Source of the DNA: Morella rubra | Lineage: Eukaryota > Streptophyta > Magnoliopsida > Fagales > Myricaceae | Direction: 5' to 3' | NCBI GenBank assembly: GCA_003952965.2 | Contig: CM025853.1 | Location: forward strand, 21,948,650-22,012,649 | DNA: 64,000 nt | Part shown: positions 12,301-23,331 of the stretch, one piece after another | Layout of the letters: the number at the start of each line of letters is the position of its first letter | Numbering within the stretch: position 1 is the stretch's first letter | The notes under the pieces: model-generated | The model's input: only the letters and a program-made list of their open reading frames with translations | Told to the model about the DNA's origin: nothing | Databases searched by the model: none | Position numbers and translations under genes: made by a program

Positions 12301-15300
12301 TAAAATACGAATTACAACTTGAAACGCTAAAACAAATTTTTGTAGTCGATAGAGAAATTAAAAATACTGCACAACGATAAAAAGAGTGTCTAACATAAAA
12401 TCTCTAAAACTAGCGACTTTCATAATGATAAATTAATATTCAACATTTTGGTAGAGAAAAAATAGTAGATAGTGTATGATAGGATAAAATAGAGAAAAAA
12501 TAGTCACATGAAAAATAACTTGAGTTTTTTTGTTACGATAGTAGAGAAAAAATAGTAGATAGCGTATATATGTTGCGATAGAATAGAGAAAAAATAGTTA
12601 CCTAGAAAATAACTTAAGCTTCTTTTGTTACATAGTAGAAAAAAAAAAGTAGATAGCGTTTGTTACGATAGAATAGAGAAAAGATAGTCACTTGGAAAAT
12701 AACTTACACTTCTTCAAAGGGTAAGTTTTTTTTCAGCCTGATATGCGTCATTTTCCTTTGACCACTTATCCATTTTCCTTTGACTCTTTTTTTTAGCCCC
12801 TACCAAACACATATTTTTTGAAAATATTCTGCATGAAAATATATTCAGTCAAAACAAACGCAGCCTTAAACACGCCTAATCTTACATTGTTGGATATGTA
12901 TCTGTTTTTCTTTTTTGTGTTGTATATTTACTAAATTGTCATGTAGAATGATTGGAGCCTTGTCGGATAGGAGAGGTGATCTTACTTATCCTCCCTAGGT
13001 CAATGAGAGTCCACTTGAGCGTGTAGTTTGGTTATGTATAAGCTGTTGGGTCTAGAACGGAAACCTCAAGCAGGCATAATTCCTAGCAGCTGAGTTTTGC
13101 CAATCCGTATCTTATAAGAGAATGTAGCATTGTAGGTAGGGGGAATGAGTCCGGTTTTTGTGTTCATCATATTATCCCAATCCATAATGTCTTTTGCTTT
13201 TGAAGAATCTATAGGTTTAGTGCAATATGCTGCATACTGGCAGTTTATGTAGCGCTCTGACATGAGAGACAATGTGGTGAGAGACGGTTCAACTCCTTTT
13301 TAACTCTCACCTCTTTACTTATTTGCAGGGTGTCTGTTTGATTATAACAGTCTTGCAGATTGCCCGATTGCCAAATATCAAGGTACATGAGTTGTTTGAT
13401 TTTGCATTTCACATTATAATTTTAGTAATTTTCTCAGGACGTCATTATCCTACTGCAGGTTGCTACTGTGCTCCTGTCCTGTGCGTTTGTTTATGACATC
13501 TTTTGGGTATTTATCTCAACAGCAATATTCAATGAAAGTGTTATGATTGCTGTAAGTTTTGATCTCCTTTCATTCATTTCTTTAAATTGCAACTTTGTTT
13601 CATTCATGTTAAGCTGTGAAACTCTTGCTGCTGGTATGTATATATGCATACATATTGGTTTATGGGAACAATTTAAATGAAGGAAAAATCGTAGAGGGCA
13701 TTGTGATGACTGGTAGTGATGTGGCACCTAAAGTTTCTTCTTATGTTGTGTTTGTTGCTTAAGTTTGCCGTGCTTATTCCTTGTAGTTCGACATGAAAAC
13801 TTGATTGTGTATGTATATTGCAAATTGTGCAAATCTACTCTATAGTACCATAATAGAATTGGATGGATTTTCCTTTGAAGACATTCTGTTGGTTACTATG
13901 GGCATGTTTGTTTTATTAAAATTTTAAGAATTTTAAGTATGGTGTGAATATTTAGGTGATGTTGGAGTTTTATTGGTATTTGTGTAGAAGTTGTTGAGTT
14001 GTATTGATGTTTGTAAAAAAAGGTAATGTTGAGTTATATTGGTATTTGTGTAGAAGTAATGTTGGGATTGTAATTTTAGAGGGTTGGATTCAAATTCTAA
14101 AAATTTCACTAAAACGAACATGCCCTATATCTAGACCAGTATTCTTAGCTCTCCTCAGCCTTTCTTTTCTTTCGTTTGAGTTTAAAGAATATTTCTAAAA
14201 TTATGTTGAAGGGGATCTATCAGGAAATCACAAACAATAATAGAAAGGGTTCCAAGTCTATCTTACTAATAAGAACACAGGGTCAAGAGTAAAGATTTCA
14301 TATCTATCCTTGTCTTGTATGTGTGTTTCTGGATTAAAATGGAGAGTTCTAGGTCCTTTTCTTTTGGTGGTTGAAGGGAGGGGTGCCTGCTATATCAGTG
14401 CTAGCTGAAAGATGCCACATTTTGGTTTGTGGTAGGAAGTTGGTATGGTACTTTGGCCATATACATGGCTTGGGCATACTTAGTTGGGTTGCTATTGGGT
14501 TGAGTCTTACTCTAAAACACTGGTGTGGGTCATTCTAAGATGATGTATGTCTATGTATGTACAGACTGCGTGTACTCTACACCTTATATACTGAAAAGTC
14601 ATCTGGAGATAACTAGCATCTGGAAATGAAATACTATTCCAAGTTGCAATCTTGATGTGGAAAGGAAAATATAGTATTTTAAAATTTTCTTTATTCCTTG
14701 AACTTTTTGTTCCTTGTTCTGCCAGAAAATTTAAGTTTTTACCTTAAATACTAGTCTGTATTGGATTACTGTTTATGTCTGTCCAGACTAGGAACGGGCC
14801 AGTGGGCTTGTGACCTAGATTGAAACTCTAATGTTGGTCTAGCAACCTTCATAACCTTAGGGCAGACACCTGGTTACAACCATTGGAATCTGAAACTATT
14901 TGACCCTCGCATCCGCAGTCACCATCGTTCCTTCATTGTGTCCTTCAGCAACATCACTGGTACCCAAGCCTCTGTTTAAACTCAGTTCTCTACCACCCCC
15001 CATCATCACATGGCAACTTCTTTTTTTTTTTTTTTTTGTGAACATGTGATAATTTATTGATACATCTCTTATTCTTTTTCCAAATGAAACTTAGAGAAAG
15101 GTTAGAGTTGACAATTGGGTTTTGCTGCTCAACTTCCTGTTACTGGCTACTTCATTGCCATCTATGCTCACATCTTGGCAGTTGGCATAGTTGAGGTAGC
15201 TGTTACTTGGATTTTGATGGTGGCTTGTGAAGATGATGTTAGGACTTCGATTTGTGTCAGTGAAGATGATGGCAAGCATCTGGGGCAAGGTTATCAGAGG

Positions 15301-18241
15301 AAGAACCATCAGCGTAGATCGATATTGAGGGTCTTGTATTTGTCGCATTAGGTGATGAGGTTGGTGGGGGTGGTGCAATCATTTGGATTCTCTTTTGCTG
15401 TATAAAATGATCTCCCTCTCTCTCTTTACCTATATTTATATATAAACTAGCTAGGCTTCTGTCTGCTCCTTTGGAATAATTAGAGTATTTTCTTGTTAAT
15501 TTAGTAGACAATAAGAGTATTAAGCATGCAATAGACTTTGTTTTCTTGGGTAAAAGCATATTTTGTTGGATATTTTTCCTTTTCTGTGCTTCCTCTTCTC
15601 ACTTTCTAGTAAATGTTTGTATGATGAATCTTTCCTTCTGTCAATATCTGTGTTATATTAAGTTCGGTGATTATTAGATAGCTGAATATGCTATTACCAG
15701 AATATTTCATTTTATGTTTTTGAATGAGTTTTCACCATTGTCTATAGGTTGCTCGAGGTGACAACAGTGGCGGAGAATCCATTCCCATGCTTTTGAGAGT
15801 CCCTCGTTTTTTTGACCCTTGGGGTGGCTATGACATGATTGGCTTTGGGGACCTTATATTTCCTGGTTTGCTCATTTCATTTGCTTTCAGGTAAATGGTT
15901 CGTTGTATTTTGACTGCTATGTTGAAAAAAAGGGAAAATATATTTTTACTCACTAGGTTTTAATAACTTTTTTAAAAACTCACTAGGTTCTAAAAAAACT
16001 CTTTTTAGTCACTTTGATTTAGCCATTAGTGAATTAGGTCACCAAGCTTGACTCCGTCAGGAAGATTTTACAGAAAATTTGTTATGCCCCATCGCAACGC
16101 AACAAGTGTCATTAAATATAAATAATTTTAAAATAAAAAAACTAAAATCTAAAATCTACAAATTGTAGTTTAAATGAAAACTTATAAAAAAACTAAAACT
16201 CAAAACTTATAAAAAGAAAAGAAAAATTAGATCAAGGTGGGGCTTCCCCACCTCGACCCGCACAAGGTGGAGCGGGGAGGGACCCATCCTCCACCCAGGC
16301 CACCTAGACCTGGGCGACCCTGGTGGAGGTGGGAAGCCCTAACCCGATCTTTCTTTTTGTTTAGTTTGTCTTGAGCTTTTTTTTTAAGCTTTCATTTAAT
16401 TTACACATTTTAAAAAGAAATTAAATTTTTATTTATTTTAATATCAAGTGTTGCGCTACGATTATGCGGAACAAATTTCCCATTAAATCTCCCTAACACA
16501 GTTAGGTTTGGTGATCTAATTTTTTAACGGTCAAATCTAAGTGAAAAAAAAGATTTTTTTTTAAAAAAAAACCTAGTGAGGTTTTTAAAATCGACTTAAA
16601 ATCTAGTGAGTGAAATATTTTTCCCTTAAAAAAAAAAAAAAGTCTAATTGTACGGAGGTTGCTTTCTGGTTGAGCTTATTGAGCTTCAGGGCAATCAGTC
16701 CCATTCAAATGCTGATACTGAATATGTTGCTGAATGGCCAGTACTTTCAGAATTTAGGTTTTGAGCCTCCATTAGGAGTTTGATGCTTCTAGATCTTGTG
16801 CCAAATATAGGCATGATTGTTTATGCTGACGAAATATTGCAAGCTTAATGTTGTATTTCTATTGCTTAGATGGGTACTTTTTATTCTAATTGGGCTTTTC
16901 TTTCTATTGGCTTCGGTTGTTGTAGATATGACAAAGCAAAGAAGAAGGGTGTGTGCAACGGATATTTTGTTTGGCTGATGATTGGCTATGGATTTGGTGA
17001 GTGATCGGGCAGAACATGTCTATTTAGTTTATTTAAATTTTTTTTTTGTGTAACTGGTAATTGTATTATATTTAGAATATAAAAATGGGTAGTGCCCTAA
17101 ACAAGTCAAGTGTGCACTGGCTACAAAAAGAAATGCCATTGCATTCTCACGCAGGCAATCAACCCCTGTATTCTGCTGTACAAATATAAGCAGTTAGCAC
17201 TAGGTTACACCACTCAATACTCAGCCAGCATCAGTAAATACACAACCAACCAATAATATCATTAAGATTTGTTTCACAAAGCCAGAGCCGACCTTGTTGA
17301 GCAGCCCAAAGATGAAACCTATGGTATTTTGCCCTTTCTAGTTGTGCCTCGTATTTCTGATGTAAGAGGCCCATGGACCCGTAACATCTGCAAACCATCA
17401 TTTATCCTAGCCTATCCATAGCTGCCGAAGGTGATCAATTTCAGTTGCAAGACTCCCAAGGAAAGCTTTTGTTAATCTTCCTATTTATCTTCTTCTAGTG
17501 GAAACACTAAAATGAGTAATTTCAGAAGCACTGGAAGGCTTAATTTGGTAAACATTGTAGGTAGTGTTTACAGGTACAGAGGGCACATGGTTCTGACAAT
17601 TTGTATCTGCTGCTCAACCCTTTTGTGTAAAGCTCATTGTGCTTGTTTCAAATCAGACTAATCTGGAGGTTGATATATGATTTACTGCTAATTTTCTATA
17701 GCTTCTGATACCTCAAGTTCAAATTCCAACAGATGTTTATGCATCTACAACTCCAAAAGCCGTACCATAAAATAAGTAGATTCGGTGCTTTCAAGTTGCT
17801 GGAATATGATCTATACATATATTTCTATGATTCTATGTTGTCTTTCCGATGATACTGACATAAGGTTTTTCCTGCTTCAGGCCTTTTCTTGACATATCTA
17901 GGCTTATATCTAATGGATGGCAATGGTCAGCCTGCACTTCTCTATCTTGTTCCATGTACACTAGGTAATCAGTTGGGATTTTTAGCTTTGGATAGATTTT
18001 GTTCTTTCTGCTTTGCTATACCAAATGGAATTTTTCCACCTAGTATAGGATTTTCTTTTTCTTGGTCCCTGAAAAGATTTGTACTTTTGACTTTTTCATC
18101 CTTTCTTATGCTTGGTTATCAGGTCTTATTGTTATACTGGGTTTGATGAGAGGTGAGCTGAAGCACCTTTGGAACTATGCCACTGAGGAAGAGTCATCGT
18201 CATCCGCTAAGTCCACTAAGGATCGTTCTGGAGAAGTCTGA
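1685..18241 (+). CDS. SPPL3: Signal peptide peptidase-like intramembrane aspartyl protease (SPPL3/SPPL5 type), 14 exons
   Basis: GxGD-type aspartyl protease that cleaves type II membrane segments inside endomembranes. Exons: 1685-1837, 6235-6393, 6672-6783, 7470-7589, 8875-9032, 9608-9787, 11272-11306, 11407-11563, 13329-13382, 13459-13551, 15748-15890, 16926-16996, 17881-17964, 18123-18241. Every junction is GT-AG and the phases join to 1638 nt, a 545-residue protein of normal family length. Residues 1-29 look like a signal peptide. A lumenal PA domain follows (about 70-175), then roughly nine membrane segments from about 194. Catalytic motifs are intact: YD at 388-389, GFGD at 439-442 and PAL at 496-498. 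The start is the first ATG in frame; upstream only TTG is in frame. The segment [10 protein letters not shown] and the end of the protein match my recollection of the Arabidopsis SPPL3 branch; the paralog number is less certain than the family. Introns total about 15 kb and carry several transposons, all outside exons. Confidence 0.93.
2555..3328 (+). mobile_element. Putative retroposed segment with long A tail
   Basis: The segment ends in a run of about 30 A (about 3299-3328). The 8-bp sequence ATCAGAAA lies directly before it (2547-2554) and directly after the A run (3329-3336), as expected of a target-site duplication from LINE-driven retroposition. It is more GC-rich than the intron around it. 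No reverse-transcriptase motif is readable, so it could be a fragment of a LINE, a SINE or a processed transcript. An 8-bp match can arise by chance. Confidence 0.45.
5580..6001 (+). mobile_element. 5'-truncated LINE (L1 type) 3' end
   Basis: One open frame (about 5617-5922) reads like the C-terminal part of plant LINE reverse-transcriptase proteins: SWVMP, then [20 protein letters not shown], then NRRCFE-like residues (here NNRCFENQE). It is followed by a 3' untranslated stretch with AATAAAAATTTTTACTTAT and a tail of about 16 A (5986-6001), the usual LINE end in plants. The 5' boundary is approximate. Only about 100 codons remain, so the copy cannot encode retrotransposition functions. Confidence 0.75.
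11879..12865. mobile_element. PIF/Harbinger (Tourist-like) non-autonomous element in SPPL intron 8
   Basis: The ends are inverted: the left reads GGCTGCATTTGTTT and the complement of the right end reads GGCTGCGTTTGTTTT. Both are flanked by TTA (11876-11878 and 12866-12868), the 3-bp target typical of PIF/Harbinger elements. The interior is AT-rich and includes three tandem copies of a unit of about 90 bp (12452-12712). An 80-codon open frame at 12138-12380 resembles no transposase I know, so I treat the element as non-autonomous. Confidence 0.72.
12452..12712. repeat. Three tandem copies of a unit of about 90 bp
   Basis: Three successive blocks begin near 12452, 12541 and 12635. Each contains GTAGAGAAAAAATAGTAGAT or a close variant, then AATAGAGAAAAAATAG, then AAAATAACTT and TTGTTACGATA. 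The copies differ by substitutions and small indels, so the array is not recent. It lies inside the Harbinger-like element. Confidence 0.75.
13900..14125. mobile_element. Small MITE (226 bp) in SPPL intron 10
   Basis: The left end reads GGGCATGTTTGTTTTATTAA. The complement of the right end reads GGGCATGTTCGTTTTAGTGA, and the similarity continues inward for about 40 bp. TAT flanks both sides (13897-13899 and 14126-14128). The interior has two imperfect copies of a unit containing ATTGGTATTTGTGTAGAAGT. Size, ends and 3-bp target fit a Tourist/Harbinger-type MITE. Confidence 0.72.
15930..16627. mobile_element. Fold-back element with long inverted repeats in SPPL intron 11
   Basis: Both ends begin AAGGGAAAA (right end read on the complement). 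Imperfect inverted repeats run inward for about 140 bp, sharing CTCACTAG, a second ACTCACTAGGTT-like block and TTAGATCACCAA-like sequence. The middle (about 16235-16345) is GC-rich, unlike the arms. It starts 39 bp after exon 11. No coding capacity is seen. Long arms suggest a MULE-like or fold-back MITE; the target duplication is masked by flanking A runs. Confidence 0.65.
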
Positions 18242-20160
18242 AGGGATTAAGTTAACCACTATCTTCCGAATCAAGATGAGCAGAAATCGCACTGATCTCC
18301 CGAAGCATTGAGTGTAAAGAGACCTCCACTTCCATGTTACTTCACTGAATAATATATTGGCACGGTATGATGTGAAGAATACAGTAAGAGCATTGAGGGG
18401 CCCGTACATTTCAAAGGTTACTCATCTGGGGATTTAACTCGTGTATATTGTCTTGTTTTCTATTTATTCTCTCTGCATCAGTTCTTCCCTATGTGTTGTT
18501 GTCTGTAATATTCTAACGTGGATCATCTTTTTGTAGTCACTTGATTGCTGATAATGCTGAGAAAGAATATTAATCGTATTTTTTATTTGGTCACTGGATT
18601 CCATGTATCCAATTAATGGTGCCAAGTAGTTGCCAATATCACAGTATACTGTAAGCGAAGTCATGAGTAAAGAAGAATAAAATTGTCGGAAAAAACCACA
18701 GAGAATGTGTTTATATAGAATGTTGACTGGAGTTGTACCAAAAACTTGTGATGCATATACTATATGCAACGATTTGCGCTTAAGAAAAGCATTGCTCAAT
18801 GTCTGAGGCAAAACAAGTTGAAGTTCTTGACGATCAAAGGAGAGCATACCGGAAGGAATTCAAGCAGGGGAAAAGTTTTATCCCATAGAATTCAAAGGGG
18901 CACATTTCGCAAGGTTGAACTTTTTAATGGTTCATGAGGAGGTTTGCTAGGGGAAGAACTGGGGAAGGTATGCATGGCATGGACATAAGAAGCGATCTTT
19001 GGGTCCGACCTACTGGGAGCGTTTCGATGGATGTGATATCATGGGCAGAGAAAGCTTGCTCCGGGTGCAGAAACCCTTCCAAACTGCTGGAGCACACCCT
19101 CACCCAACGAAGTTAACGGACTGGCTTCTCCCAGCCACAATAAAAACCGCAAGTGATCTGCAAAGAGGAAACACATGGAGCAATAGGCAAAGATTCAAAT
19201 TCTGAGCTTTTGTATGCATGAAGCATTCGGGAATCAAATAGAAAGCATACAAACGAGTTAGGCTTGGAACTTGGCCATTTTTTTTCTTAGGAACCCTGAA
19301 CTTCATTTTTCTAGAAATTTAACTGGAAAACTTACAAGCGTGCTTTATACAAACTGCTCTCCGAGACCATATACAAGTAATAGGGGCAGAGAATCCATTA
19401 CAACATGATTTAAAGCCCAATAAGTCATACATCTAGACTTGGTTCCAATTGGCCATAAATGTTTCGTCTAGACAAGCTTAAAGGCCTCTAAATTCTAAGT
19501 GGTCCAAAAACTCAAAGATATCTTTGTCAAAAATAGTGGTTTTGATCACCAAAGGAGTGGATAGTCAAACACCTCGCTCCTACTTCCTCGAAAGATCATC
19601 CACACAAGTATGAGTGGACTACGAGGTCACAACAAAATGTGGCGAAGGAGCGAGCAATGACAACCAGAACAAGAGCTGAAAGGTAAATCTAGGGCCATTG
19701 AAATTGGCCAAACGGTGCTTGTCTGCCGGAAGTCATCAAAAAGGGGTGGTGGTCGCCTGCGCCCTCTCACAAAATCCCGCTCAAATAAAATTCAAAAACT
19801 CAAGATTGAAAAAAAACAAAAAACAAAAACAACACAAATAAGCCAAATGGGTCGGGCGCGTGGGCCTGCACAGGAGGTCGACAATGACCGAAAGATGGTG
19901 GATATGGACACCTGGAGCTGCTTAGTCTATCCTTAATGTGCGTGGCTACTGATGTCCAATCTAACATTGAAAATCCCCACAAACTCGGTCCAAAGAACTT
20001 GATATAGACAATGCATATAACAAATCATCTGCCTTACAATGATCAGAAAAATCTACATGATAAGGATTATTTCGTTCATGTTTATTATTCGAGCAGTGAT
20101 ATATTGTATTGATTGTCTTGTTGACTTTCCATGTGAGAGTGCTGAGATTGATTCTCAAAC
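18242..20160. other. SPPL 3' region and intergenic DNA
   Basis: The SPPL 3' untranslated region starts here. An AATAAA at 18676-18681 is a candidate polyadenylation signal, about 435 nt after the stop. A 127-codon open frame on the minus strand (18464-18847) overlaps this presumed 3' region and shows no recognisable domain. The remainder to 20160 has only short frames without features I can support. Confidence 0.5.
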
Positions 20161-20229
20161 ACTACCAACTATATAACCTAAAAGATCCATATCCCATTTT
20201 GAAAGCAAACGGTACATCCTAAAACGCGA

Positions 20230-20740
20230 TTTCACTAGACAATCATAGAGTCAACAACTCTAGCGGGGGTTGTAAAACGCTTGTGAAAGTTCAATTGAAC
20301 AGCCGCGTTTGCCAAACGCTGGAATTTCAGCGTTGGGAAACGTTTTACCAGTGTTTATGACAAACGCTGGTGGTGCTGAAAAAAAAAAAAGAGACAAACG
20401 CTAGCTGGTGAAAACTTGCCGGTTAGCAACGTTTGTAAAATGACGGGACAAACATATTATTTCCAACGATTTGTTTGCCGCGTTGTCGGAAAAACGCGGT
20501 GACATAAATGTGATCTTCAGATAAAAATGCTGCTAAATTTTTTTTTTTTTTTTTTTTACCAATGTTTGTGGAAAAATGCTGGTAAAAATTAGTTTTAGCA
20601 GCCCTTATAAAACGCAGCTAAAGACCATGGAAGATGGATTTTTAGGTAAATGTACTTGTAGCAGCATTTTAAAATAGTTGCTAAATCCATTATTCCTTAG
20701 AAGATAAACAAGTACCTAAATCTACCATTCTTCCTTTTTC
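20230..20740. repeat. Cluster of AACGCTG / CAGCGTTT repeats (transposon subterminal remnant)
   Basis: Many short copies of AAACGCTG and its complement (AGCGTTT, CCGCGTT, AACGCAGC) occur in both orientations, interrupted by A and T runs. Dense short repeats in both orientations are typical of the subterminal transposase-binding regions of CACTA or MULE elements. No complete terminal repeat is visible, so this is likely one end or an internally deleted copy. Confidence 0.45.
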
Positions 20741-20757
20741 AATCTGATCACCTTAAC

Positions 20758-20862
20758 TAGGGACAAATTGATTAAATTTTAGAGGGTCAATTACATAAAA
20801 ATAATTTTTGGCTCACAGATTGTGAGGGTCATGGCCTCTTGGACCCTCTAGTTTCATCTCTG
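20758..20862. mobile_element. Internally deleted hAT-type MITE
   Basis: The ends (TAGGGACAAATTG and, on the complement, CAGAGATGAAACTAGAGG) and the interior phrase GAGGGTCAATTACATAAAAA match the better preserved MITE at 36107-36257. Flanks read ACCTTAAC and ACCTAACA, which fit an 8-bp target duplication with one small change. Confidence 0.55.
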
Positions 20863-21669
20863 ACCTAACAACATTTATTTCAAAGTCTCAATGGTCAAAG
20901 ATGATTGCGATGTTATAAATGATAATCCTGTAATCATAGACAGGGCCCTTAGCTCCCCAAAAAACTTTTAAAGAATATTTTTTTCTTTTAGTAAAAAATA
21001 TTTTTTAATGATTTTTTAATATTATTTTATTTTTTGTCCCAAAAATTTATTTATGTGTAATTGGGCTCTCTAAGATTCAATCATAACTTTGTCCTTGCTT
21101 ATAATCTCTCACTAGTTTTAAGTATCTTAACCATCACGGATGTTAAAAGATTTTTTTTATCTTTTCATGACTCATACTACACTAACTTTTAATTTTATAC
21201 CAATATAAACTCATATTTTTTTTGAGTGGGTGAACATAGGGTACGCGGGACACTACATATAAATATTCTAACAATTTGTTGTTATTACACTTGTGTTTTA
21301 GCTACCCGTCCAACTACGTCGACTTTTGTACTCTATAGGTTGTGGCCGTGGGATGTTGGATTTGTTCGCGCAATTCGTTTTGTTCAAAACGGACAATGCT
21401 ATTTTCGTTCTTTTTCGGACTTTTAGGCATACTTTTATATTAATTAATTGTATCAAACCATGATCTCATTGCATCTACTTGTTTGACCAAATGGTCCGCC
21501 AGGGCCTGAACTGTCTCCTGCTATCCATCCAAAATAGTGTCTAGTCGGAGAGTGAGAACTTCCAAACTGGTACGCGTGGGACGAAGACATATATTATATC
21601 CACAAAAATAACTCTCTCTCTCTCTCTCTCTCTCTCCCTCTCCCTCTCCGTATGTTGTTAGCGTGTACC
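20863..21669. other. AT-rich intergenic DNA
   Basis: I see no gene here. A CT microsatellite lies at about 21612-21650, just before the LINE insertion that starts at 21683. Confidence 0.5.
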
Positions 21670-21682
21670 AGCTGAAAGAGGA

Positions 21683-22779
21683 AGTGCGTGTGGAATATCC
21701 TCTTTCAGCTCGTTGGAGCTCAGTGGAAGTCTCTTTCGCGCCTTCGAGTTCATGCCCGACATAAATTACTTCTGTGGAAGTGTGTGTGGAATATGCTTCC
21801 CACTCAAGTTCGCCTTGGTGGGATTTTGATCATCCTTCTTCTGAGCCGGCTGTGTGCTACCTTTGTGGGATGCCTTCGGATTCGCTTCCTTATCTTCTCT
21901 TCCAGTGCCAGTACAGTAAGATTTCTTGGCGTGAGTCATGGGTGTTGGGTATTGAATTTTTTCAGGATTGTTCTGTTCTTGATTGGTGTTCTATTCTTAA
22001 TTGTGATCCTTATTCCTCGATTGGAATTCAGCGTGAGGATTGTCATTGGTTTCAATTATATGCGGTTAATCTGTTGGACCTTCTGTGGTTCCAGCCAAAC
22101 CAAGTAGCCCATGGGTCCCAACCTTTGGAGGTTGGTTTGTTTGCAGCTCAAGTGTACCGTGTGGCCTTTGAGCACTTATGTGCGTGGAGAGTGACGCTTG
22201 CTTCTCTTCCGGAAGCTGCTTGGGTCCCTCCTCCCCATGAGATGCTAAAGATTAATTTCGATGTTGCAATCCGCCCCTCCCTTTCGGCGACTGCTTGTGT
22301 TTGTCGTGATTCAAATGGTTTGATTGTTTTTGCTGCTTCTGAACTTCACCAGGCTCTGGACTCTCTGGTTGGGGAGAGTCGTGCGGCTGACCTTGCTGTG
22401 AGGAAGGCTTGGTCTCATAGTCTTCGGGATATTGTTGTGGAAGGTGACTGCTCGGTCCTTGTTGATGTCCTCCAGGATTCGGCTGCTATGCCTCCTTGGA
22501 CGATTGATAATTTGGTTCACAACTTGCGCCTTTCTGCTCATCGTTTTCGCTCTTGTCGATGGCAGTTGGTTCCTCGTAGTGCGAATTCGCTTTCGCACCA
22601 AATTGCTCAATGGGCCGCTTCCTCCTTGTTTGAGGGAGACATCCCCTTTTTTCTGGGCATTCTAGTTCGTATCCTTGGGTTTATGAGGGATTTGACCCCG
22701 CTAATATTTCGCTTTGTTCCTCTGTTTTTTGAACTCGTGGTTTTATTAATGTTATGGTCCGTTATTTGCCAAAAAAAAG
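21683..22779 (+). mobile_element. 5'-truncated LINE copy with perfect 13-bp target duplication
   Basis: The 13-bp sequence AGCTGAAAGAGGA flanks the copy exactly (21670-21682 and 22780-22792), and the 3' end carries a short A run (22771-22778). The coding remnant starts in one frame with a WKSLSRLRVHARHKLLLWK-type segment. It shifts frame near 21825 and continues to 22805 with a zinc-knuckle-like CYLCGMPSD...LFQCQYSKISW region and then an RNase H-like domain (KINFDVA, GESRAADLA, VEGDC, WQLVPRSAN). The reverse transcriptase and endonuclease are missing, so it is a dead copy. An inverted copy of the target sequence sits at its 5' junction (21698-21710). Confidence 0.85.
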
Positions 22780-22805
22780 AGCTGAAAGAGGACAAAAGCA
22801 ACTAA
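21774..22805 (+). pseudogene. LINE RNase H/zf-RVT reading-frame remnant
   Basis: A 343-codon open frame is the 3' part of a non-LTR retrotransposon polyprotein. It has an HCxxC-type knuckle region near codons 26-60 and an RVT_3/RNase H-like fold near codons 158-285, with the expected INFD, a middle ESRAADLA and the end motif SANSLSHQIAQWA. The true upstream coding sequence is in another frame (from 21688), so a frameshift separates the two. The last codons run into the target duplication and flanking host DNA. It is not a host gene despite its length. Confidence 0.8.
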
Positions 22806-23013
22806 TTTGCGAGCAAAGGACACGACTTTTACGATTGAAACAAAGTAGTACATTTGATATTCCAACGGAAGCAGGAACACACAAACCTTAAAACCATGGA
22901 GACGAGACAATTACAAGCATTCAAGCAAACTTTTGAATGCTTTCACGAAAAGCAGTCGAAGTTCAGCATTATTGAACAATGAAAGTATACGTTTGCTTTT
23001 GCAAATTCAGAGC

Positions 23014-23331
23014 TTAGCAATGGGCAGCATGGGGAAGTTTGCACTTTCCAGGGAGCTGCAAGGCAAGGTCTGGATCAATTCCAAGGGAAGGCAACACGGT
23101 GGAGTTTTTGTAGGAGCATAGACAGTGTAGGTCGGCATGTGAGAGTGCAGTGCAACAGTTGGCCGATGGCGGGGTAGGATTTGGACGAGTTACAGATGGC
23201 TTGCATGCCATTAGGCCAGAAGCAGACATGTTGCATATGGTTTGGGCGTTGGAAACTTTGAGCACCCCTTTGCTCGAGATGGCGACCAGAAGCACAGCCA
23301 CCAAAAAGAGCTTCTTGACTGCAGTCTCCAT
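23014..23331 (-). CDS. DIR1: DIR1-like lipid-transfer protein
   Basis: Small secreted lipid-binding protein. Arabidopsis DIR1 binds lipids and acts in long-distance systemic acquired resistance signalling. This single-exon frame encodes 105 residues: an N-terminal signal peptide (about 1-29, hydrophobic core [12 protein letters not shown]), then the eight-cysteine fold with C33, C43, C59, C60, C70, C72, C97 and C105. Spacing is C-X9-C-X15-CC-X9-C-X1-C-X24-C-X7-C, the DIR1/type II pattern. The block [19 protein letters not shown] is very close to the DIR1 family. The start is the first ATG (METAV); the frame extends upstream only through a TTG. A TATA-like TATAAGAA lies about 95 nt upstream. 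Orthology to DIR1 rather than a sister LTP is inferred from motif similarity. Confidence 0.9.
   Translation of the reverse strand: METAVKKLFLVAVLLVAISSKGVLKVSNAQTICNMSASGLMACKPSVTRPNPTPPSANCCTALSHADLHCLCSYKNSTVLPSLGIDPDLALQLPGKCKLPHAAHC

Noticed and set aside
18464-18847. 127-codon minus-strand open frame
   Set aside because: Lies in the presumed SPPL 3' untranslated region and has no recognisable domain.
20232-20250. CACTAGACAATC as a CACTA terminus for the AACGCTG cluster
   Set aside because: No matching inverted end or 3-bp target could be found.
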